This document shows, in pieces, positions 42,888-51,247 of a stretch of DNA of 64,000 bases (position 1 is the first letter of the stretch; each line of letters opens with the position of its first letter). Made by a program: the position numbers and the translations under genes. The notes under the pieces are model-generated. The model had not been told where the DNA came from. It ran no database searches and saw only the letters and a list, made by a program, of their open reading frames with translations. Source of the stretch: an uncultured Lachnospiraceae bacterium (GTDB taxonomy: Bacteria > Bacillota > Clostridia > Lachnospirales > Lachnospiraceae); the NCBI GenBank assembly GCA_910587765.1, contig CAJUNR010000017.1:24778-88777 (forward strand). Reading direction: 5' to 3'.

Positions 42888-43471
42888 CGCCCGGACACCT
42901 CCTTTTTCCCGTTACCGCCGTGCAGAAGCACGCCCGCCGCGCCCGCGGCGACCACATAGACGATCGGCGACAGCGAAAACAGCTCCGGATAAAAGCTCTG
43001 TCCCACCGCCAGAGATGCGGATACCACGAAGACCAGAAGGAAGATCAGCATCGTCGGCTGATCGATCACCGATTTTTTCCAGAGCTTCTGCACCGCGTTG
43101 AAGATCAGCACGCAGACGCAGACGCGGATCCCCTCGAACGCGTACTGAATCACCGGCAGATCGGCAAAATTCGTCAGAAACGCCGCAATTACCGTAATGA
43201 TGACGACCGAGGGCGCCACCACGCCGAGCGTGGCGAAGATTCCGCCCGCAATCCCCGCCTGCCGGTAGCCGATAAACGTCGCCGTGTTGACCGCAATCAC
43301 TCCCGGCGTGCACTGTCCGATGGCGTAATAGTCCGCCAGCTCCTCCTCCGTTGCCCAGCGGTGCTTCTCCACAACCTCCCGCTGCAGCATCGGCAGCATC
43401 GCGTATCCGCCCCCGAACGTCAGCCCGCCGATCCGGGCGAACGTCAGGAACATGTCCAGTAACTCTTTCAT
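42884..43471 (-). CDS. Chromate transporter half (CHR family), first
   Basis: The 195-residue membrane protein is the partner half. It shows GGLTFGGGYAMLPMLQREVVEKH and YYAIGQCTPGVIAVNTATFIGY, which match the CHR signature. The two halves have the same fold and probably insert in opposite orientation to form an antiparallel dimer (family inference). GAGGAG precedes the ATG by 9 bases. It lies 24 bases after the GerMN lipoprotein gene. Confidence 0.9.
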   Translation of the reverse strand: MKELLDMFLTFARIGGLTFGGGYAMLPMLQREVVEKHRWATEEELADYYAIGQCTPGVIAVNTATFIGYRQAGIAGGIFATLGVVAPSVVIITVIAAFLTNFADLPVIQYAFEGIRVCVCVLIFNAVQKLWKKSVIDQPTMLIFLLVFVVSASLAVGQSFYPELFSLSPIVYVVAAGAAGVLLHGGNGKKEVSGR

Positions 43472-43495
43472 AAATTCACTCTCCTCATCCGTCTT

Positions 43496-44632
43496 TTAAA
43501 CCGGAACATCCAGTTCGATCTCAATATAATCTCCCAGCGCATGGGGAACCTCCATGCACAGCCATACTCTCCCGTCCCGGATATAGGAATAGCCGTACGG
43601 CGCGCTTTCGTCCTCCGAGTAGTCATAACCCGCCAGCGACCGCGCGAGCGCTTCCGGGCTGTCGTAGATGACCTTCAGCCGCTCCGCAAAATGAGGCGCA
43701 AGCGATTCCTCCACATAATACCCGGTACCGGCGAACAGGTTCTCCGCCGTCTTCTCCACATCCACATGATCCGCCAGCCGGATGCTCTCTCCGGTGTTCA
43801 GATCAATATTATAGGTATATTTAAAGCTGTATGGATGCGCCGCGTCCTCTCCATAATAGAAACCGTTCATGAGGATGGACAGCACGTCCCTGGTCATAGT
43901 TTTCACCTCATAGGAGACTTCATAACTGCCGTCCGCCTCCCATTCGTCCATGGCGCGCTCCTCCGCCCCGAGAAAGATGCGGTTCCATTTGCCCTGAATC
44001 TGTTCGTCAGGAAGCCCCTCAATCTGCGGACAGGAGATCCGGATCTTCCCCTCCGAGAGCACCATCTCCTTCACATGGTAGGACGACTCCGCAAAATCAT
44101 ACATTTCCAGATATTCCTCGTAAATCTCGTGGCCGGTCTTCAGCACCCTGCCCTCCGCCGTAAGCATCAGAAGATCGCACTGATAACAGTCCAGAAAGGT
44201 GTTCACCAGACTGCCCATCACAATCGACTCCCCCGCCGCGCTCAGACGGTTGAGATAATCCGCAAACGCCTGATTCATATCCAGCATGGCGATCCGGTCC
44301 CCGCCGTGCATGCCGAACGACAGCTTCTTCAGATCCGCGGCCGCATCCATATTCAGCGCCTTTTTCAGCTCCGCCATGACTGTCTGTTCCGTCACGGCGT
44401 CCACATAGACGGTCTGAACCTCGATCTGCTCCGCAGCCTCGTCTCCGCTGTAGATGCGGAGCGCGATGCCGTCCGCGGTCTTCTCAACCTCGGGCTCTAC
44501 CGCCTCCGTCACCGGCTCTACCGCCTCCCTGGTTCCGGTCAGCAGCTCGGAACCGGTCTCCTTCCCTCCGCAGCCGCCCGCGCAGAGAGCGGTCATCATC
44601 AATATCAGACAGATATTCCATTTTTGCGCCAT
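43496..44632 (-). CDS. GerMN and DUF3298-like domain lipoprotein
   Basis: The 378-residue lipoprotein has signal LMMTALCAGGC. Residues about 55-170 match the GerMN domain of GerM (LRIYSGDEAAEQIEVQT, LDMNQAFADYLNRLSAAGESIVMGSLVNTFLDCY). The C-terminal half resembles the DUF3298 module (SYEVKTMTRD...AAHPYSFKYTYNIDLNTGESIRLADH), as in the 532-residue lipoprotein 1.2 kb away. GerM-type proteins act in spore envelope assembly or germination, but GerMN domains also occur in non-sporulation lipoproteins. It heads the unit with the chromate transporter halves. Confidence 0.78.
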   Translation of the reverse strand: MAQKWNICLILMMTALCAGGCGGKETGSELLTGTREAVEPVTEAVEPEVEKTADGIALRIYSGDEAAEQIEVQTVYVDAVTEQTVMAELKKALNMDAAADLKKLSFGMHGGDRIAMLDMNQAFADYLNRLSAAGESIVMGSLVNTFLDCYQCDLLMLTAEGRVLKTGHEIYEEYLEMYDFAESSYHVKEMVLSEGKIRISCPQIEGLPDEQIQGKWNRIFLGAEERAMDEWEADGSYEVSYEVKTMTRDVLSILMNGFYYGEDAAHPYSFKYTYNIDLNTGESIRLADHVDVEKTAENLFAGTGYYVEESLAPHFAERLKVIYDSPEALARSLAGYDYSEDESAPYGYSYIRDGRVWLCMEVPHALGDYIEIELDVPV

Positions 44633-44674
44633 ATTCTCACTTCCCCACTTTAATAATATGAACCTTGTTCTGTG

Positions 44675-44680
44675 ATTATA
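44675..44680 (-). promoter_or_regulatory. Extended -10 promoter of the GerMN gene
   Basis: On the minus strand TGCTATAAT lies 42 bases upstream of the ATG. No good -35 is present at 17 bases. Confidence 0.5.
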
Positions 44681-44721
44681 GCAGAGAAATATTGAATATC
44701 TGTTACAAACTCTTTACGTTT

Positions 44722-45219
44722 TCAGGGACGGCTGCCCTGTTTCCTGCGGAACGGCTTCTCAAACCAGCGTTTCACCACAATCTGAATCTCGTCCGTAGCG
44801 GGGTCCACCGGCTCCGTCAGTACGGTTGTCATCCCCATACGGTTCGCGCCCCAGATGTCCGTGAAAATCTGATCGCCGATAAACAGAATGCGCTGCGGGG
44901 CGATTCCCAGCTTCCGCACTCCCCTCTCATAGCCGGCTTTCTTCGGTTTTCCGGCCTTGTACACGTACTCCGTCTGAAGCTGCCCTGCTAAAGGCTTTAC
45001 CCGGGCTTCCCGATTGTTGGACATCAGCAGGGTCTTCATTCCCAGCCCGTGAATCCGGCGAAACAGGCGCACGGCCCTCTCATCCGCAGGCGCGCCGTGA
45101 GGGACGAGCGTATTGTCAATGTCAAAGATAACGCCGTCATATTTCCCGGACAGCGCTTCCCAGTCCAGTTCATAGACCGACGCCGTCACCTCCTGCGGGT
45201 ACAGATCTTTCAGAAGCAT
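44722..45219 (-). CDS. yqeG: YqeG family HAD-type phosphatase
   Basis: The 165-residue protein is a HAD IIIA phosphatase. Motif I is DGVIFDIDNTLVPH, motif II is LLMSNNREAR, the Lys is in KAGKPKKAGYE, and motif III is FIGDQIFTDIWGAN. YqeG proteins are near universal in Bacillota, often beside the GTPase gene yqeH, and are thought to act on phosphatidylglycerol phosphate or a similar compound. Here it stands alone. The ribosome binding site (AAAGG, or GAAGAAGG next to the ATG) is ordinary. Confidence 0.92.
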   Translation of the reverse strand: MLLKDLYPQEVTASVYELDWEALSGKYDGVIFDIDNTLVPHGAPADERAVRLFRRIHGLGMKTLLMSNNREARVKPLAGQLQTEYVYKAGKPKKAGYERGVRKLGIAPQRILFIGDQIFTDIWGANRMGMTTVLTEPVDPATDEIQIVVKRWFEKPFRRKQGSRP

Positions 45220-45480
45220 CCTTCTTCCATCCTTTCGTTCATAATTTGTTCACTCTTCTTTTAAAAAAGGTTTACTTTATGCACATGATTCCTTCATTTC
45301 TTTTCCATATAATAAAACCATCAAGAACAGAGGCCAGTCAGCTAATACTTTTAAATAAACTTTTTCATAATAATGCCGGGTGAACAGCACCCGGCATCCT
45401 CCCTTTCCGGGACTTTTTCCTAAGTCTATCACTTACACACCGCAAAGTCAAACCCCGCCGGAAAAATGTTGTCTCAAATG
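45220..45480. other. Intergenic region yqeG to pilus operon, with perfect hairpin
   Basis: This AT-rich stretch has no ORF of interest. It contains a perfect 10-bp stem, ATGCCGGGTG (45373-45382) with CACCCGGCAT (45388-45397) and a 5-base loop. The following CCTCCCTTT is not a clear T run. It could be a weak terminator or a protein-binding palindrome. Confidence 0.5.
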
Positions 45481-45509
45481 TTGCTTCAACGGGCTTTCGG
45501 TAGTATACT
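45481..45509 (+). promoter_or_regulatory. Promoter of the pilus-like operon
   Basis: TTGCTT (45481-45486) and TATACT (45504-45509) are spaced by 17 bases. A leader of about 140 bases follows, with a GCGCCCTGCCAGGGCG hairpin near 45590. Confidence 0.75.
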
Positions 45510-45654
45510 TAATTACAGAATCGCACCGGCAGTCCACAGCGCCGGCGCCCGAAAACAATATAGAAAATTCAGAAAACGGCGGAAGGATCCGCGCCCTGCC
45601 AGGGCGGAAGGGACGCGCCGCTTTCATCGTAACATATGGAGGATATCACAGCAC

Positions 45655-46617
45655 ATGCGCAAAACAGCCGCCCTGTCTGTTCTCTTATGCTGCACCCTTC
45701 TGTGCGGCTGCAAAAAAGAACCGGCAGAAGCACGCACGGATTCGCCCGGCAGCACATCCGCCGGCTTTGAATCCGAATCTTCCCGCAGCGACGGCCCTGC
45801 CCGGGACAGTACGCCGCACGTACTCGTCCCTTCCGCGGACGGCTCCGACGTCGACGGCTCGGATACGGTGACCATCGATACTTCCAACACCGATCAGGGC
45901 TATATCATGGTGCAGTACACCGGAGACAACCCGAAAGTCAAGCTGCAGATCACAACTCCCGGCGAGGATACCTATACCTATCTCCTGTCGCAGGAGAAAA
46001 TCTACGAAACGTTTCCGCTCTCCGGCGGAGACGGCTCCTATTATTTCGCCGTCCTTGAAAATGTGGAAGGGGACATGTATTCCGTCGCCTTTGAGCAGGA
46101 GACGGACGTCCGCATCACGGATGAATTTCTTCCCTTTCTGTATCCGAACCAGTATGTATCCTTCTCCCCGGATTCTCAGGCCGTGGAGGAAGGGCGGAAG
46201 CTGACAGAAGGAGCTCATACCGATCTGGAAGCCGTGGCGCAGATCTACCACTTCGTCACCGATACGATCGTTTATGATACGGAAAAAGCCTCCAGCGTGT
46301 CCTACGGATACCTGCCGGACGTCGACGAAACGCTGCGCACCGGAAAAGGGATCTGCTTTGACTACGCGTCCCTGACCGCCGCCATGCTCCGCTCCCAGAG
46401 GATTCCCACCCGACTGGAAGTCGGGTACGCGGGCGAGGCCTACCACGCCTGGATCAGCTGCTATGTGGAGGAAGTGGGCTGGATCGACAACCTCATAGAA
46501 TTTGACGGCTCCTCCTGGAGCCTGATGGATCCCACGTTTGCCGCCAGCACAAGCAGACAGGCTCTGAAACAGTTCATCGGCGACGGCAGCAATTATACCG
46601 TAAAATATTATTACTAA
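45655..46617 (+). CDS. Transglutaminase-like lipoprotein heading the pilus operon
   Basis: The 320-residue protein has a lipoprotein signal (LLCCTLLCGC) and a Ser/Asp/Gly-rich linker. A beta-domain (about 85-160) is followed by a C-terminal transglutaminase-like core. The triad is visible as Cys in GKGICFDYASL, His in YHAWISCYV and Asp in LMDPTF. Such proteins act as proteases, amidases or cross-linking enzymes at the cell surface. It lies 22 bases before the pilC-like gene under a common promoter, so it may process or cross-link surface structures (inference). The ribosome binding site GGAGG is 13 bases from the ATG, rather far. Confidence 0.82.
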   Translation: MRKTAALSVLLCCTLLCGCKKEPAEARTDSPGSTSAGFESESSRSDGPARDSTPHVLVPSADGSDVDGSDTVTIDTSNTDQGYIMVQYTGDNPKVKLQITTPGEDTYTYLLSQEKIYETFPLSGGDGSYYFAVLENVEGDMYSVAFEQETDVRITDEFLPFLYPNQYVSFSPDSQAVEEGRKLTEGAHTDLEAVAQIYHFVTDTIVYDTEKASSVSYGYLPDVDETLRTGKGICFDYASLTAAMLRSQRIPTRLEVGYAGEAYHAWISCYVEEVGWIDNLIEFDGSSWSLMDPTFAASTSRQALKQFIGDGSNYTVKYYY

Positions 46618-46639
46618 AGGAAGACAGAAAGGAGTTTAT

Positions 46640-47689
46640 ATGGCGCAGAAAACAGTTACCCCCCTGTCCAATACGGAAATCTCCGCCTTCTGTTCCCAGA
46701 TGGCAATGATTCTGCGTTCCGGCATCTTCGCCATGGAAGGAATTTCCATCATGATGGAGGACGCCCGCAGCACGGAAGAATATACACTGCTTGCCCGGAT
46801 TGACGACACCTATCAGGAGACCGGACAGCTTCACGAAGCTCTGAGGGAAGCGCAGGTCTTTCCCGCCTACCTGATCCGCATGGTGCGGATCGGCGAAGAA
46901 ACCGGCCGGCTGGAGGATGTGATGGGCGCTCTGGCCCTCTATTATGAGCGGGAGGCTTCCGTCTCCCGCATGATCCGCAGCGCGCTGACCTATCCGCTGG
47001 TGATGGTCTTCATGATGCTGCTGGTAATTCTGGTGCTGATTACCAAAGTCATGCCCATCTTTGAACAGATCTTCGTACAGCTCGGCAGCGAGATGACCGG
47101 CCTAGCAGGAGCGCTTCTGGAACTGGGAAATGTCATCAACCGCTACTCCGTCCTGCTGCTGGCGCTTCTACTGCTGCTGGCCGCCGTCTTCGTGTATCTC
47201 GGAACGACCAGAAGCGGGCGCAGACAGTTTCAGAAGCTGATCTGCAGTCTGCCCTTCATGGACGCGCTGACGAATCAGCTTGCCGTATGCCGGTTTGCAG
47301 GCGGCATGGCGCTGACGCTGAGCAGCGGTATGAGTCCGGAGGAATGTCTGTCCCTCTCCTCTCAGTTGGTCACCGAGGAGCGTTTCGCGCAGAAGATCCG
47401 CTGCTGCCGGACCGGTCTGGAGCAGGGGCAGGATCTGCACAAAGCCCTTTCGGAGTCAGGGGTCTTTAACGGAATCTATGCCCGCATGGCATCCATCGGA
47501 GAGCGGACCGGTTCTCTGGACGAAGTCATGCAGAATATCGCCGACGCCTGTCAGGAAGAGATTGATCAGAAGTTCACCGGCCTGCTCGCGGCGCTGGAGC
47601 CCACGCTGGTCATCCTCCTTTCCCTGATCGTCGGCGTCATTCTGTTATCCGTCATGCTACCTCTGATGGGAATCATGTCAAGCCTGTAG
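46640..47689 (+). CDS. Type II secretion/type IV pilus inner membrane protein (PilC/GspF family)
   Basis: The 349-residue platform protein has the two repeated T2SSF domains (about 10-125 and 205-330) and three membrane helices (about 115-140, 165-190, 320-345). Typical stretches are FCSQMAMILRSGI...RIGEETGRLEDVMGALALYYERE and GERTGSLDEVMQNIADACQEEID. It anchors the assembly ATPase and pilins at the membrane. It is shorter than Gram-negative PilC (about 405). AAAGGAG lies 7 bases before the ATG. Confidence 0.9.
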   Translation: MAQKTVTPLSNTEISAFCSQMAMILRSGIFAMEGISIMMEDARSTEEYTLLARIDDTYQETGQLHEALREAQVFPAYLIRMVRIGEETGRLEDVMGALALYYEREASVSRMIRSALTYPLVMVFMMLLVILVLITKVMPIFEQIFVQLGSEMTGLAGALLELGNVINRYSVLLLALLLLLAAVFVYLGTTRSGRRQFQKLICSLPFMDALTNQLAVCRFAGGMALTLSSGMSPEECLSLSSQLVTEERFAQKIRCCRTGLEQGQDLHKALSESGVFNGIYARMASIGERTGSLDEVMQNIADACQEEIDQKFTGLLAALEPTLVILLSLIVGVILLSVMLPLMGIMSSL

Positions 47690-47708
47690 GAAGATGAGGG
47701 AATCCATT

Positions 47709-48047
47709 ATGAAACACCGTTTTGAAACATCAAAGCGCCGCCGGGGATCCGGAGGCATTGCAGGCTCCGTTGTCCTGTTCGCCGCGGTCCTGTCCGTCTT
47801 CCTCGGAGGAATATCGGCGGTGGAACGGCGGACGGACGCACAGGCGCTTGACAACCTGGAACAGGCGGTGCGCCGGGGAATCGTCCACTGCTACTCCATG
47901 GAGGGCGCGTATCCGGAAAGTCTGCAGTATCTGAAAGATCACTACGGGCTCCTCTACGATGAAGAGCGCTTTTTCGTGGACTACCGGGTCCTCGGCAGCA
48001 ATCTCGTTCCGGAAGTCACCATTATGGACAGGAGGGCGCGGCCATGA
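47709..48047 (+). CDS. Small pilin-like membrane protein
   Basis: This 112-residue protein has a basic N-terminus, one hydrophobic helix (about 17-35) and a short extracytoplasmic part with EQAVRRGIVHCYSMEGAYPESLQYLKDHYGL, the helix-then-aromatic pattern of small minor pilins in clostridia. I see no classical prepilin cleavage site with Glu5. The start with GAGGG at 8 bases is favoured over an ATG five codons upstream. It overlaps the next gene by 4 bp. Confidence 0.7.
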   Translation: MKHRFETSKRRRGSGGIAGSVVLFAAVLSVFLGGISAVERRTDAQALDNLEQAVRRGIVHCYSMEGAYPESLQYLKDHYGLLYDEERFFVDYRVLGSNLVPEVTIMDRRARP

Positions 48048-48529
48048 GATTTCAGACACGCAGAAGCCATGTGATCGATCTTATGTTTCCCGTCGCGCTG
48101 CTCTTCGTCTTCGCACTCTCTTCCCTGAGCGTACTGATCCTGGCCGCCCATATCCACGCCTCCGCCGCCGAACGCCTGAGAGTCAACGACGAAAGCCGCA
48201 CCGCCCTGTCCTATCTCGCGGAAAAGATCCATCAGAACGATACGGCCGGAGCCGTCTCCATCACCCGTGTAGAGGAAACCGACTGCCTGGCCATGTCGGC
48301 CGTCTATAACGGGACACCCTGCACGACCTATATCTACGAGTACGAAGGCATGCTAAAGGAACTGTTTATCAACGACGGGATCGCGGTCTCTCTGAAAAGC
48401 GGCAGAGATATCATGGAACTGACCTCCCTGTCCATGGAGCAGTTGGAGGAACATCTGTACCGCTTCACCGTCCTGGACAGCGAAGGGAGGCAGCACTCTC
48501 TGACTGCGTCGGAAAGGAGCGTACCATGA
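48044..48529 (+). CDS. DUF4860-like membrane protein of the pilus operon
   Basis: The 161-residue protein has an N-terminal membrane helix (HVIDLMFPVALLFVFALSSL, about 9-33) and a predicted extracytoplasmic beta-rich part with CLAMSAVYNGTPCTTYIYEYEG. It matches the DUF4860 pattern found in Lachnospiraceae pilus clusters. ATGA overlaps link it to both neighbours, so the four small proteins are probably made in fixed ratio. The function is probably that of a minor pilin. Confidence 0.7.
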   Translation: MRFQTRRSHVIDLMFPVALLFVFALSSLSVLILAAHIHASAAERLRVNDESRTALSYLAEKIHQNDTAGAVSITRVEETDCLAMSAVYNGTPCTTYIYEYEGMLKELFINDGIAVSLKSGRDIMELTSLSMEQLEEHLYRFTVLDSEGRQHSLTASERSVP

Positions 48530-48972
48530 AAAAAACCTTATCCGGCCGCTCCGGCCTGCTGCTGACGGAGATCATCCTCTCGCTTCTGTTTTTCTCCCTG
48601 TCCGGCGCCGTCTGTCTGCAGATGTTTGTGCGGGCCAGTCTGCTGAGCCGGGAGACTGCGGAACTGGACATGGCCGTGCGGCATGTCTCCTCCGCCGCCG
48701 AAGTCCTCAATCAGCCGGGGCACACGGCGGAACATCTCCGCCTGCTGTATCCCGGGACGTCCGTCGCAGACCGGAAAGCATACGTCTGGTTTGACGGAGA
48801 TTTCGAGGTCTGCGGCGAAGAAGAGGCTTTCTACCGGCTGGAAGCGGCCGCGGATTCTCAGGACGGGCACACCACGCTCTGGTCCGTCACCCTCTACGGG
48901 GGGGATTCCAGGGAAATCTACCGTCTGGAGGGAAGTTCTTATCAGCCGCTTGCGCGCGGCGAACATCCATAG
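48526..48972 (+). CDS. Pseudopilin with type IV prepilin N-terminus
   Basis: The 148-residue protein has a prepilin-type start: basic MKKTLSGRSG, then LLLTEIILSLLFFSLSG, so a cut after Gly10 would leave Leu at +1 and Glu at +5, the key residue for pilin assembly. The head is about 110 residues with Trp and Tyr-rich strands and one Cys. It is coupled by ATGA to the DUF4860 gene. It is probably a minor pilin; no prepilin peptidase is encoded in the window. Confidence 0.78.
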   Translation: MKKTLSGRSGLLLTEIILSLLFFSLSGAVCLQMFVRASLLSRETAELDMAVRHVSSAAEVLNQPGHTAEHLRLLYPGTSVADRKAYVWFDGDFEVCGEEEAFYRLEAAADSQDGHTTLWSVTLYGGDSREIYRLEGSSYQPLARGEHP

Positions 48973-48988
48973 AGGAGGGCGATCAGAT

Positions 48989-49483
48989 ATGAAGCTTCAG
49001 AGAAAACAGGCGTCCGTTCCGGTCTCAAACACGGGTTCCGTACTGCTGCTCACGACGTTTATCGTCCTGTGTCTCTCCGTTTTCGCAGCCCTGTCCCTGT
49101 CCGGCGCACTCACTGAATACCGGTACAGCCAGAAACTCGCGCAGCATGGAATCGATTACTATCGGGCCTCCGGCCTGGCCGCCGACATGCTGAAAAACAT
49201 CGACGGAATCCTCGAAAATGCCTATGCACTGGATCCGGAACATTACTATGAAACTGCCGAGGAACAGCTCTCTCCCATCGTGCATACAGATATGAAGCCG
49301 GAAGACGGAGATCCCTCCGTCACCTGCGAAATTCCCATCAGCGACACGCGGTCTCTGAAAATTGTATTGGCGTTAAATCCGCCCGAACGGATGGATGACG
49401 GCTATTACCGCATTACATCCTGGCAGGAGATCTCCTCTTCCGAATGGAACGGGAACGACAGTCTGAATCTTATGACATTTTAG
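48989..49483 (+). CDS. Membrane protein of the pilus operon (ComGG/PilX-like position)
   Basis: The 164-residue protein has one N-terminal hydrophobic helix (TGSVLLLTTFIVLCLSVFAALSLSGAL, about 14-40) and an extracytoplasmic domain with DYYRASGLAADMLKNIDGIL, as in PilX/GspK-like minor components. A Glu at +5 is not evident. GAGGAGGG precedes the ATG at 48989, 16 bases after the pseudopilin stop. The function is inferred from its position. Confidence 0.65.
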   Translation: MKLQRKQASVPVSNTGSVLLLTTFIVLCLSVFAALSLSGALTEYRYSQKLAQHGIDYYRASGLAADMLKNIDGILENAYALDPEHYYETAEEQLSPIVHTDMKPEDGDPSVTCEIPISDTRSLKIVLALNPPERMDDGYYRITSWQEISSSEWNGNDSLNLMTF

Positions 49484-49504
49484 AAAACAGTAGGAGGATT
49501 ATCT

Positions 49505-50569
49505 ATGAATCGTGCAAAAAACCTGCTCGAAAAAGCGGTTGCCCAAAAAGCTTCGGATATTTTCATCGTAACGGGGCTTCCCGCCTCCATGCGGGTCAAC
49601 CATACGCTGCAGCGAGTCGACGACCAGCGGCTCATGCCACAGGATACGGAGGATCTGATCCGGGAGATTTATACGCTCGCAGGCCGCTCCATGGACCAGC
49701 TTCTCAGAACCGGAGACGATGATTTTTCCTTCCCGATTCCGGGCGTATCCCGATTCCGCGCGAGCGCTTACCGGCAGAGGGGATCTCTCTCCATCGTGAT
49801 CCGCCTGATCGCCACCTCTCTCCCGGAACCTGCCTCCATCGGCATCCCGGACAGCATCCTCTCCCTCGGCCGTTTTTCCAAGGGACTGGTACTCGTCACG
49901 GGCCCTGCGGGCAGCGGAAAATCCACGACCCTGGCCTGCATCATTGATCACATCAACCGTACGCAGGAGAAGCATATCATCACCCTCGAGGATCCGCTGG
50001 AATTTCTGCACCGGCACGACAAGAGCATCGTGAGCCAGAGAGAAATCAATACGGATACCGAAAATTACAGGACTGCGCTGCGCGCCGCGCTGCGTCAAAG
50101 TCCGGACGTCATCCTTCTGGGCGAGATGCGCGATTACGAGACCATGCAGGCGGCTGTGACTGCGGCCGAGACCGGCCATCTGGTCTTCTCCACCCTTCAT
50201 ACCACCGGCAGCGCAAAGGCGGTGGACCGTATCATCGACGTCTTCCCGTCCGATCAGCAGCGCCAAATCGCCGATCAGCTCTCGCTGGTCCTGCAGGCGG
50301 TGGTCTCCCAGCAGTTGCTTCCCACCATCCAGGGAACGCTCACACCCGCCTTTGAGCTCATGACCGCCACCGCGGATATCCGCAGTATGATCCGCAGCCG
50401 GAAGATCCCCCAGATTGACGGCCGGATCTACTCTTCTCCATCCGTCAGCCAGGACATGTTCTCGATGGACAGCAGCCTTCTGAGGCTGTATCAGGACGGC
50501 GTCATCACCGCCGATACCGCCCTGGAGTACGCGACCGTGCCGAGACTTCTGGCGCCCAAACTGCAGTAG
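49505..50569 (+). CDS. pilT: PilT-type twitching ATPase
   Basis: The 354-residue hexameric ATPase has an N-terminal PAS-like domain (KASDIFIVTGLPASMRVN...) and a RecA-like core. Walker A is GPAGSGKST near residue 135, the Asp box has LEDPLEF, Walker B is PDVILLGEMRDYETM, and the His box is GHLVFSTLHTT. These are PilT features: retraction ATPases lack the zinc-binding CxxC region of PilB, which is also absent here. It is the only ATPase of the operon, so extension must use another gene or this protein does both (inference). AGGAGG lies 6 bases before the ATG. Confidence 0.93.
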   Translation: MNRAKNLLEKAVAQKASDIFIVTGLPASMRVNHTLQRVDDQRLMPQDTEDLIREIYTLAGRSMDQLLRTGDDDFSFPIPGVSRFRASAYRQRGSLSIVIRLIATSLPEPASIGIPDSILSLGRFSKGLVLVTGPAGSGKSTTLACIIDHINRTQEKHIITLEDPLEFLHRHDKSIVSQREINTDTENYRTALRAALRQSPDVILLGEMRDYETMQAAVTAAETGHLVFSTLHTTGSAKAVDRIIDVFPSDQQRQIADQLSLVLQAVVSQQLLPTIQGTLTPAFELMTATADIRSMIRSRKIPQIDGRIYSSPSVSQDMFSMDSSLLRLYQDGVITADTALEYATVPRLLAPKLQ

Positions 50570-50606
50570 GCGGGCGGCGGGATGCCGGCCGGCAGAGAAG
50601 TACTGC

Positions 50607-50693
50607 CATGCGCCGAAAAACGGGAAGAAGATCGTTCCGTCGATCTCCTTCCCGTTCTCTGTGCGCAGGGAAAAAATCTTCCCTGCTCGATTC
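50607..50693 (-). repeat. Double-hairpin interspersed repeat, copy D (convergent site)
   Basis: On the minus strand it begins with 19 bases identical to copy A (AATCGAGCAGGGAAGATTT), closes hairpin 1 (GCAGGGAA/TTCCCTGC), passes GCGCA, and forms a second, longer hairpin of 16 bp (50619-50655 region) before GGCGCATG. It separates the convergent pilT and rpiB genes and may act as their terminator. Confidence 0.7.
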
Positions 50694-50704
50694 CGGCTAC
50701 CGTT

Positions 50705-51157
50705 TTATTTGCTGTATTTCGCCTCGATGTCGCAGATTTTCTGAACCCGCTCCGCATGTCTTCCTCCCTCGAACTCCGTACCGAAGAACGCGTCAAGAAT
50801 CATCTTCGCCATCTCGTTGCCGACGACCCGCGCCCCCATGGCAATGATGTGTGAGGCGTTGTGTTTTGCGGTCATCATCGCCGAATACGGCTCGCTGCAG
50901 ACCGCCGCCCGAATCCCCGGCACCTTGTTCGCCGCCAGTGAGATGCCGATTCCCGTCCCGCAGATCAGGACGCCCTTTTCAACCTCCCCAGCCCGGATCG
51001 CCTCCGCGACTTTCAGTCCCTGATCGGGATAATCAATCCGCACGGTCGCGTCATATGCGCCGTAATCCACGCACTCGTATCCTTTCGCTGTCATATACTC
51101 CATCAACTCTTTTTTCAGATCAATGGCAGTGTGATCACAACCGAATCCAACTTTCAT
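50705..51157 (-). CDS. rpiB: Ribose-5-phosphate isomerase B
   Basis: The 150-residue enzyme interconverts ribose 5-phosphate and ribulose 5-phosphate. The N-terminal GCDHTAIDLKKEL, the catalytic Cys region GVLICGTGIGISLAANKVPGIRAAV and the HNASHIIAMGARVVG motif identify the RpiB/LacAB family. The length and Cys fit RpiB. It could in principle be allose- or galactose-6-phosphate isomerase, but there is no such operon nearby. AGGAGG precedes the ATG, and a promoter lies 40 bases upstream. Confidence 0.92.
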   Translation of the reverse strand: MKVGFGCDHTAIDLKKELMEYMTAKGYECVDYGAYDATVRIDYPDQGLKVAEAIRAGEVEKGVLICGTGIGISLAANKVPGIRAAVCSEPYSAMMTAKHNASHIIAMGARVVGNEMAKMILDAFFGTEFEGGRHAERVQKICDIEAKYSK

Positions 51158-51198
51158 AATTCCTGTCCTCCAAATCGTATCATACTATCGGTACTGTC

Positions 51199-51224
51199 AG
51201 TATAACAAAAAACCCGCGGGTTTT
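51199..51224 (-). promoter_or_regulatory. rpiB promoter overlapping the lipid kinase gene terminator
   Basis: On the minus strand a compact AAAACC-CGCG-GGTTTT hairpin with extra T (51209-51224, tail to 51206) ends the upstream unit. It is followed at once by TGTTATACT (-10 at 51199-51204, extended TG). Terminator and promoter are thus fused. Confidence 0.6.
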
Positions 51225-51247
51225 CCACCTGAAATCCTATCCATCGC

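Noticed and set aside
45590..45630. Terminator inside the leader of the pilus operon
   Set aside because: The GCGCCCTGCCAGGGCG hairpin is short and lacks a following T run, so attenuation is not supported.
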